DNA of 64,000 nt from Phyto melanocephala (lineage: Eukaryota > Arthropoda > Insecta > Diptera > Rhinophoridae), in assembly GCA_941918925.1 (NCBI GenBank), contig OW799234.1, positions 69,621,043 to 69,685,042 of the forward strand. The letters run 5' to 3'. This document shows, in pieces, positions 56,948 through 64,000 of this stretch. The translations under genes were made by a program, and so were the position numbers. Each line of letters starts with the position of its first letter. The first letter of the stretch is position 1. Under the pieces are notes generated by a model. The model was not told the origin of the DNA, ran no database searches, and was given only the letters and a program-made list of their open reading frames with translations.

Positions 56948-57485
56948 GGGACACGTGGGTATAGCTTGGAATGAGGCTGCTGACGAACTTGCGAAGAAGG
57001 GGTCTGAGGCTGCATTCTGCGGACCGGAACCCAGAACTGCTCTGGGTAATGGGTTAGTGCGGGCGAGGATCTTTCAATGGGTGAACTCTATAAACTTGCG
57101 AAGGTGGATGGAGGGAACCACGTGTAGACAGGCCCGTGTGGTGCTCAGGGAGCCACTTGGCAGGGGTGCAGTGAAGATACTCGGTTTTAATCGGAGTATG
57201 ATGAGCTGGATCACTGCGTTGATTACAGGGCATGGTAACTTCAAATATCATCTGAAGAGGATGCAAATCGTGGATGATGATATTTGTAGAATGTGCCTGG
57301 AGGATGCCGAGACGGCAGCGCATGTAGTATGCGAGTGTCCGGCATTGGCGGGCGGAAGATTAAGGATCACAGGCAAGCACACTTTAAGTGTGAGTGCGAT
57401 GGGGGACCTTAGTCTGAGGGAGATGCTGGCGATTACAAAGGACTGTGCGATGAGGATTGTCGACAATCACCAGTCAGCAGTGTGA
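56943..57485 (+). pseudogene. LINE RNase H end and CCHC zinc knuckle
   Basis: In the shifted frame WVKGHVGIAWNEAADELAKK completes RNase H (GH-x-G and N-E-x-AD). A spacer with GTTCRQARVVLREPL and ITALITGHGNFKYHLKRM leads to CRMCLEDAETAAHVVCECPA, a C-x2-C-x8-H-x4-C knuckle typical of I/R1/LOA-group LINEs. The stop at 57483-57485 appears natural. Minus-strand frames 57054-57323 and 57248-57466 are shadows. One frameshift separates this from the upstream half. Confidence 0.85.
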
Positions 57486-57640
57486 AATCGTTTTCCTAGT
57501 CCAGAGCAAACGCCGGTTGTGGCGCGGGACTCAGTGATTGAAGGTATACTGATCGGTAGACACGAAATCACTGTGGAGCGAAGGGGGTCGAAAAGGGAGC
57601 CGTGATAGTAATGGTCTGCTTCGATATTACCCCTAAACAA

Positions 57641-58197
57641 AACAAAAAGTCAAAAATTGGCATGCGAAGTTGATGGTAAGTTTAATTAAATTTAAATATA
57701 AATATAATTGCATATATCTTTTATGAACAGGAAAAGAACAAAAGAGGAAGGGGCTGGCATAAACATAAATTGAGTATGTGTGAACACTTATTTTAATTAC
57801 TCAATCAATATTAAATTGAAATAATTAAAAATGTCTGTCTAAACAGGGTATACGAATAAATATATACAAGTTAATTGGGTACGTTTTTGTACAAATAGTT
57901 TTTGAATGATTTTTTATCTAAATGGGTTCAAAATTACATTAAATCTTAACACAACCACTAAAGCTACGTTCATATTTGGAAAATATTTGCTAAAATTAGC
58001 TTGCGGACTATGTTCGGTGATTAAAAATATATTGCTATAGATTTTATGTTTAATAATTTATTGATTTTGCAATTTAATTAGGAAAATTTTGAATTCATAC
58101 ATTGTATAGTTACATTGCTTTCGTCAAATATTTGCCTAAAGGTTCAATAAGACATGCCATAGCCGTAAATATTGAATTTGCTTCAATTATTATTGCT
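57641..58197. other. AT-rich spacer
   Basis: No supported feature. Confidence 0.4.
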
Positions 58198-58302
58198 GCC
58201 ATAACCACAAACAGCTGTTTATGTTTTAATTTTCTTATAAATTTCAAAACAAAACAACAAATGCACATGTCTAACCAGGAAACAGCTGTTTATGGTTACG
58301 GC
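58198..58302. repeat. short inverted repeat with E-box palindromes
   Basis: GCCATAACCACAAACAGCTG + TTT (58198-58220) is inverted at 58280-58302 with two mismatches. Each arm contains the 12-bp palindrome AAACAGCTGTTT. The plus frame 58102-58425 reads through it without recognisable motifs. Confidence 0.6.
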
Positions 58303-58575
58303 CAAGGCACATCCATAAAGTACTCGTATCCAATCTGCTGTTTGTTTTATTTAAAATATACAATTTATAAGCGTTACCAATTTGTTTTAAAAGTCTGTCT
58401 GCATTTGTCACAATTAATTTTTTAAATTTCATGTTACAATAAATAATTTGCAGTTTCAGTTGGTTTAAAACGTTTTAAAAAATACAAGACCATGAATAAA
58501 AAATTTTCGCTTCAAAGTTTTTTTTAAAAATTCTTAATTGGTTAAAAATTCATGTCATCAAAAATAAATTTCCTC

Positions 58576-59549
58576 TTACTTTTACCCGGTTAATTGCATT
58601 ATTATTGAAAAATAATCTGGCATTTTTGCACGTACATATTTGACATCATTTGTGAAAAACACTGGGTGGCATCTCTACTATGTATGTAATTGAAAACATA
58701 TGTTTATTGGTAAGGAAAAAACATGCGAGAGTTTTGCGTCTCACTCTCGCGTGGTTAACTGTGTGGCGTCGCGTAACTGTGCTTTGGATACAGTTTCCAG
58801 ACTATTCTACAGTTTCACAGTTCTACAAATAAACTCATTTTACTTGTGACTGGAGGAGTACCATATAAACTCAATTTACATGATACTAGAGGAGTTCCAT
58901 AAAACTCAGCAGTAATTATTGGTCAGACGTCTCCGACTTCCTATACAATGGTATAGGTCGACCTGCGGTACCAGAACCAAAATTTTGTAACTGGAGGAGA
59001 ACCATTAAACTCAATTTTTATTTATTGTTCGAGTGTCTCCGACTTCCTATACATAGGTATAGGTCGTTCCACGAAAAAGGAACTTAGTGATTACCCTGGT
59101 TTTTGGTTATGCAACTCTGTCATTAAAATTTAAAAACAAAAAAAAAGGAAAAACCATGAATTGTTTTTTAGTTTATAAATTTTATTTTTTTGTAAAACTA
59201 TTGTGCACATACATAAATAGTGCATTTAATAGTACATACCTACAAGAATAAATACCTGCGTATACACATATATGTATGTACATTTTTTTCTGTTACTTGC
59301 ATTTTTTTCGTTTAAGGAAAAAAAAAAATTATTTTGAAAAACTTAAAGTGCACCTATGCGATTTTTTTAATTTATTAGTAGTTCCAATTATGCGTGATTT
59401 TTGTAATTGAACAAACTGTTCAATTAAACGGGATTCTTGTAATTGAACGAATTGTTCAATTAAGCGGGTATCGGCTAATTGGTTCCCCGGTTAATTGAAC
59501 AAAAAGTTGTGCAAATTTTGATGTGCAATTAACCGAAAAGTACTGTACA
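58576..59549. mobile_element. pogo-like ends enclosing a duplicated hairpin region
   Basis: TTACTTTTACCCGGTTAATT + GCA (left, about 58576) and, reversed, CAGTACTTTTCGGTTAATTG + CA next to TA (right, about 59549) are similar inverted ends of a pogo/Tigger look. The inside holds two duplicated blocks with CTATAC-GTATAG hairpins (58940-59065) and a 36-bp direct repeat TAATTGAAC-AA-TGTTCAATTAA (59404, 59440). No coding sequence. The ends are imperfect, so the unit may be composite. Confidence 0.45.
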
Positions 59550-60500
59550 AAAATTGTGTGACATCAGCTGGCATACATACAAAAACAAAAAGCATGTGTT
59601 TTTTAATTGTTGCGATTGTTGCCGCGATATGCCTTGGTTACGGCGAAAAAACAAAATTCAATTTGATTTAAATACAATGTTGCCCATAACTATGTTTGGA
59701 ACAGCTATTTATTAGATTGTGGTAGGTTTAATTGAATCTTAATGTGAATATACATTAAACTAGAGAGTGTTGTTTTAATTCGTGCTGGTATTTTTATTAC
59801 CAGAATCAGAATTTTATATTGACTTTTGATTTAAATATCTTATGATTGCAATTACTATAAATAAAAGTTTTATTTAATTTTCTGAATAATCAAAATACAT
59901 TTGACATTTTTATGTCAACTTGAACATATTAAAAATTAGAAAATTAAATGACCATAATTTTATGGTCATAACTTTAACATTTAAATTATCATTTATCTTA
60001 TTTGGTTAATTCATAAGGTGTCCCAAATGTCTTATACTCATAATTTTATAATTTTAAAATTTTAAAAAACAATTAAACTATTCAATACTCTCATTATTAC
60101 TTTATGCCAACGACAACAATACAGGTAAAAAGAGTGGAAAGAAATTTTTTCAGAATTATCATAGCATTACTGTTAAACACAACAGTAGCAAGCAATATGA
60201 TTTCTATTAGGATATAAAACTAGCACAAATAGTTCGTTTTGTAACCGCACGACAGGGATGGCAAAGTTGGTTTAATTCTTCTTTCTGTTTGTGCAATTTG
60301 GATTTCACAAGTTAAATAGCACAATTAAAATAATTCCCGAATGATATTAATTTTATATAAGAGCTGTTCTTACTGTTAATAAGTCTGAATTATCCGTCAC
60401 TCGTTAGTTCTAAAAATATCGGTAGCAATGCTAGAAAGAATGTTAAAAAAAATTAAACATCTAAATAGTCTACCTGCTGTCTACCTGCCAAAGATAAATA
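59550..60500. other. AT-rich DNA
   Basis: No supported feature. Confidence 0.4.
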
Positions 60501-60501
60501 A

Positions 60502-61418
60502 AGGGTGATTTTTTAGCTACTATCTTTTTGGCAACACTGGTTTAAACATCTGACGCACGTTTCGTGTCTTGTTTTACTGTCAAACATCTTCAGTTTGGTC
60601 TATAATTTAACCATGAATCGTCCTTCAAACGAACAACGCTTGCAAATTATTGAATTTTATTATCAAAATGCGTGCTCTGTTAATAAAGTTAATCGCGCGC
60701 TTCTTATCGAAAAATTGTGTTCAGCGACGAAGCTCATTTTTGGCTCAATGGGTACATTAATAAGCAGAATTGTCGATTTTGGAGTGAAAATCAGCCAGAA
60801 GCATTGCAAGAGCTACCAATGCATCCAGAATAAGTCACAGTTTGGTGCGGTTTATGGGCTGGTGGCATCATTGTACCGTACTTCTTCAAAGATGATGTGA
60901 ATCGTAACTTAACTGTGAATGGTGAGCACTACCGTGAGATGATATCCAACTTTTTTTTACCCAAAATGCAAGAGCTTGACTTGCATGACACACAGCACGC
61001 TTAGCAATTGACTTATTGAGAGGCGAGTTCGGTGAACATTTTATTTCACGTTCGAGACCGGTCAATTGGCCTCCTAGATCGTACGATTTAACGCCTTTAG
61101 ACTATTTTTTGTGGGGCTATGTTAAGGCTCATGTCTATACACACTTGTCCGCTTCAAGTGATGCATCGGAAGACAACATTGAAGCATTTATTCATAAGAT
61201 ACCGGCCGAAATGTTGTTTTTTTGGAAAGAGTATGCCAAAATTGGACTAAGCGTATGGACCATTTGAGGTGCAGTCACGGTCAACATTTGCATGAAATAA
61301 TCTTCAAGCATTAAATTATATGGACCATACTCTCGATTCTAATAAAGATTTCATGCATTTTTCTGAATTTTATGTGTTTTTTTTTTAAACTTTCCTATAG
61401 CTCTTAAAAAATCACGTT
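60502..61418 (+). mobile_element. mariner-like element, internally deleted
   Basis: AGGGTGATTTTTTAGCTA at 60502 and, reversed, CGTGATTTTTTAAGAGCTAT at 61396-61415 form imperfect inverted ends; the left end has lost AAG/AG. The interior is one decayed transposase in plus orientation. Confidence 0.75.
60613..61267 (+). pseudogene. mariner-like transposase, internally deleted and frameshifted
   Basis: MNRPSNEQRLQIIEFYYQNA starts at 60613. After about 31 residues it jumps, in a new frame, to FSDEAHFWLNGYINKQNCRF (first catalytic Asp, codon 60726), WSENQPEALQELPMHPE, a stop at 60831, then VTVWCGLWAGGIIVPYFFK. At LDLHD (about 60987) a second deletion removes the MWFQQDGATC-type block with the second Asp, and a third frame continues TARLAIDLLRGEFGEHFISR, WPPRSYDLTPLDYFLWGYVK (third Asp). 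The tail IPAEMLFFWKEYAKIGLSVW ends at 61267. Same family as 16.0-16.9 kb, different deletions. Confidence 0.85.
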
Positions 61419-62970
61419 TTAAAACATACTTAAAATTCTAACATTAGCATATTAAGTGTTTTACAAAAATTAGCTGAACGCAGGCTGCGTTGTTTGCTCC
61501 AACATTACTTTTATATTGCAGTGATTACTAAGATATTTTCTAATCTTGTTGTTAATGAAATTCTCTGTTCACTGCTTCTTATAAGAGTTTAAAGTAAAGG
61601 TTTATATATATAAGTATATCACCTAAATTCTAGGTGTGTGAAAACTTAAAAAAAAATGTTTAATACAAATATTGAAAAATATTATTACATTTTTTGGAAG
61701 TGTCTCTGACCACTTGGAAGATCATTAAATTTAATTGCCAGGTGAACGCTGTGTGTATGCAAAGTTTAATAAGTTTAATAAACGTAAAATTAAAAGAAGA
61801 TGAAACATTTATTTTTTGGTCTGGGCGTGGCATTATTCACTTTTCTGGGCATCCTCAAAAGACTTTATCAAAATTTTATTACAATCTGATCAGTGGTTAG
61901 GGGACGCATAGAGGTCAAACAAACTTTTATTGGCATACACATACCGGCCAATTACTTCAACAGTGACATAACTCCAAAAATATAGTTTCAAGTTAAATGG
62001 CTTCAAAAGGATATTTCACTATTTTTTTAATAACTTTTAATAGAATCGACTATTTGATGAAATAAAATCTATTATAGGATTTTTTAAAAAAAATATCTGC
62101 GGCCATATTTCTTCAGATGCATTTTTGTTTATTTTTATGCTTTATAAGGCATTTCTTTTTATAGAAATTTATGTGTATTAACTTATAATTTTAGAAACTT
62201 ATATGTCAAATAACCAATTTATTTTTTGAATTTCTTTTGAATATAAATGGTTTGTTTTAACACAAATCTACAAACCAGTTTCATTATAAACTTATGCATA
62301 TTTTTATTTCAAACTGTCGATGAAAGGGTTTTTCTTTGATATATTGCGAATAAGTACTCTAAAATTTTTAAATATTAAATTGACAATTTTTAATTACTTT
62401 TACGTAACATTCTTTTTCGCTTGTGCTCGTAGTCATTTTAATCACCATCTGAACATGAAGTATGTTCAATTATTTTCCAAATGAAAGCTGAATGAAAGCG
62501 ATGAACAAACAAATGGTCTAAGAAGAAAAAAATTGCATAAATTTGATATAACTTTGGGAAAAAAGAAGGAAAAATTGAATAAGAAAAATGATTCAGTGTA
62601 AATGAAAAGATTGTTAACGATATGTGCGGCAGGTAGTGTATTCTCATATATGTGTACGTATGTGTGTATATTTGTTTGTATGCATATGTAGTAGTATCTT
62701 ACACATCATGACTAGCCACACAACAAAATATCCTTTCGTTAGATGAGTATGTAACATTGGGGGCGAAAAAAATAATAAATGACTTTGAAACTATAAATGA
62801 AATTTTCTACTTTTTTATAAATCGAGGTATTTCGAAAAAAATTAAAAAAACATGTTTGTATATAAATTTTTTTCCTCGCTCCTGGATCCGCGCTTGCTTA
62901 AGAAAACACGTTCCAAACTAACATAGAATTTATCTTACGACTGCATACTGTGACATACATATTGTTAACG
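61419..62970. other. AT-rich DNA, unassigned
   Basis: Frames at 61694-61900 and 62438-62647 have no recognisable family. GTATGTGTGTATATTTG microsatellite near 62655. Confidence 0.4.
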
Positions 62971-63273
62971 TTAGTTTATATAGAAAACCACGTTACATCG
63001 AAATTCTGTTTTATAATCTAAAATGGCATACACTGCGGAAATGTGCTTAAAAAGATAGTTTTGAACAGAGCTAACCTCATGTCGAATAAAAGAGAATTGT
63101 AAGTGAATAGTATATAGTGCAGAGGTATAAAACTTCCGATAGGGATAAATGTTCTTCAGATTTTCTTTTTCAGTATACTTTAAAAATAGCTTAAATTTAT
63201 TTTCAAAGCTCGTGTTCTGTTCTTCAACCTTATAGAGCAATTCGTCAAGTTTACGGTGCGTATAATAGTCCAT
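62971..63273 (-). CDS. unrecognised 100-residue open frame
   Basis: The longest non-transposon frame near the right edge, starting MDYYTHRKLDELLYKVEEQN. It is rich in Lys, Phe, Tyr and Glu, with no low-complexity runs and no membrane segment. No family is recognised. Start context is weak and there is no neighbouring splice or promoter signal that I could confirm; with AT-rich DNA, a chance frame of this length is possible. It could also be an exon of a minus-strand gene. Confidence 0.2.
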   Translation of the reverse strand: MDYYTHRKLDELLYKVEEQNTSFENKFKLFLKYTEKENLKNIYPYRKFYTSALYTIHLQFSFIRHEVSSVQNYLFKHISAVYAILDYKTEFRCNVVFYIN

Positions 63274-63503
63274 TTAAGTAGGCAATGCACAATAGTATGG
63301 ATCGACTAATGACCCAATTTGCTCTTTTGGATAATATTAATATCAAAATCGAATCCGTATCGTGTGCACAAATAAGCGACCACTGCTATAGGCGCGAGTG
63401 TGATAAAGGCCTTGAATTAATTGATATGACGTCTGTCTCAGCACTTCTGTCTAGTGAATCGTAATATGTTTGTATTACTCATGTCATTGCAAATCATTTA
63501 CAG
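63274..63503. other. AT-rich spacer
   Basis: No supported feature other than the acceptor-like TCATTTACAG at its end. Confidence 0.4.
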
Positions 63504-63585
63504 GAGAAATGGATCAACAAATAATGAAACCATCACTTTGGTTAGCCAAAAATTTTTTAAACGAATTATCTCAAGAAATGAACTT
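63504..63585 (+). CDS. candidate small exon bounded by splice signals
   Basis: TCATTTACAG at 63494-63503 could be a splice acceptor and GTAAGT at 63586-63591 matches the consensus donor exactly. Between them is an open frame that can start at ATG 63509 (context GAGAAATGG): MDQQIMKPSLWLAKNFLNEL and SQEMN, ending in a partial codon. The polypyrimidine tract before the acceptor is weak. No family recognised, and the rest of the gene would lie beyond 64 kb. Confidence 0.3.
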
Positions 63586-63591
63586 GTAAGT

Positions 63592-64000
63592 TGGCCACCT
63601 CTTGAATGTGATTAAACATCTTGGAACTACTATTCCTGGAGTACATCTCTGGTCTATGCTATTATATTAAGCCAGTGACAAAAATGTGGACCTATAGGAT
63701 ATCGTTCATAAGGCGCAGTCGCGGAGGCCATATGCCAGAAATTTTTTATTTTTTTTTAATAATAAATTCCATAAAATTTTTCGGCTAATAGAGCAAACAT
63801 TTTAGTCATTTTATAGAATTTATTGTATTTTATTTTTAAATAAAATTCTATGCCTCTTAACAAAACACTCTATACATGTAACTGTGTACCTTATTCTATT
63901 CCTTTCTCTATCTCTTGCACAAACTCAACAATAGCTGCAATTTTTGTTGCAATTGTAGACATTGAGTTTTGGAAATTTAAATTTGCACTATATTCACACC
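63592..64000. other. AT-rich DNA to the window edge
   Basis: No supported feature; intron if the candidate exon is real. Confidence 0.35.

Larger units (their letters stand above)
56470..57640 (+). mobile_element. 5'-truncated I/LOA-like LINE, 3' end
   Basis: A sharp rise in GC content marks the insert from about 56470 to 57640. It encodes RNase H and a terminal zinc knuckle, followed by about 150 bp of 3' untranslated sequence ending CCCTAAACAAAACAAAAAGT. The 5' part of the element (gag, endonuclease, RT) is missing, as usual for LINE insertions. Least decayed retroelement in the window. Confidence 0.8.

Noticed and set aside
58102..58425. 107-residue plus-strand frame
   Set aside because: Crosses a short inverted repeat, has no recognisable domain, poor start context and AT-driven composition.
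58780..59140. Possible LTR edge with a primer-binding site near TTGGTCAGACGTC
   Set aside because: No matching second LTR, no TG...CA borders that could be confirmed and no gag/pol frames nearby, so an LTR call could not be supported.

Overview
The window looks like non-coding DNA (intergenic or intronic) of a higher fly, probably a calyptrate. It is strongly AT-rich, carries insect-type transposable element relics everywhere, and has a eukaryotic tRNA-His pair. It has no operon-like gene blocks. No complete protein-coding host gene could be recognised. The only sure functional genes are two identical tRNA-His(GTG) genes at 8.1 kb and 11.9 kb. A possible short splice-bounded exon at 63.5 kb and a CAA-rich, 5'UTR-like stretch at 55.1-55.8 kb (minus strand) are the best hints of a host protein gene.

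Most of the rest is a layered graveyard of mobile elements. I use two working names. Family A is a dispersed repeat that opens with TATACCCTTCAC, contains CATTCCGTTTGTAATTTCTA, and closes with the inverted copy GTGAAGGGTATA, a small ATTCGGC-GCCGAAT hairpin and CTTACTTGTT; about a dozen copies are present. Family B shares the terminal hairpin but contains a 288-bp tandem repeat; it has two copies, at 2.9-5.3 kb and 38.7-39.2 kb. Their layout (subterminal inverted repeats, hairpin close to one end, internal tandem repeats, head-to-tail junctions) resembles DINE-1/Helentron elements, but that class assignment is inference.

Layout: 0-5.3 kb family A and B copies with a mariner-type MITE inside B; 5.6-7.0 kb a hAT element with decayed transposase; 8-12 kb tRNA-His genes, a family A copy, a MITE with 60-bp inverted ends and a long hairpin; 12-17 kb pogo/Tigger-like, family A (head-to-head) and mariner-like elements; 19-21 kb family A and an I-like LINE relic; 21.3-22.8 kb two abutting Helitron-like units built from ~122-bp tandem repeats; 23-25.6 kb family A and a Transib-like non-autonomous element; 27-28.5 kb LINE and pogo relics; 30-32 kb a family A copy carrying a mariner relic and a 5'-truncated RTE-like LINE; 33.8-34.7 kb an I-like LINE split by a 117-bp MITE; 38-40 kb family B and a Tc1/IS630-like transposase relic split by a 427-bp MITE; 43-45 kb tandem family A copies, one split by another MITE; 46.5 kb a hAT MITE; 48-52.6 kb mariner and LINE relics with nested MITEs; 53.4-54.9 kb family A and a MITE; 56.5-57.6 kb a GC-richer LINE 3' end with nearly intact RNase H; 58.2-61.4 kb short inverted repeats, a pogo-like pair of ends and a mariner-like relic.

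The transposase and reverse-transcriptase relics are all broken by frameshifts, stops or deletions, so nothing here is likely to be autonomous. Their value is that several insertions can be dated relative to one another, because one element interrupts the readable protein of another.
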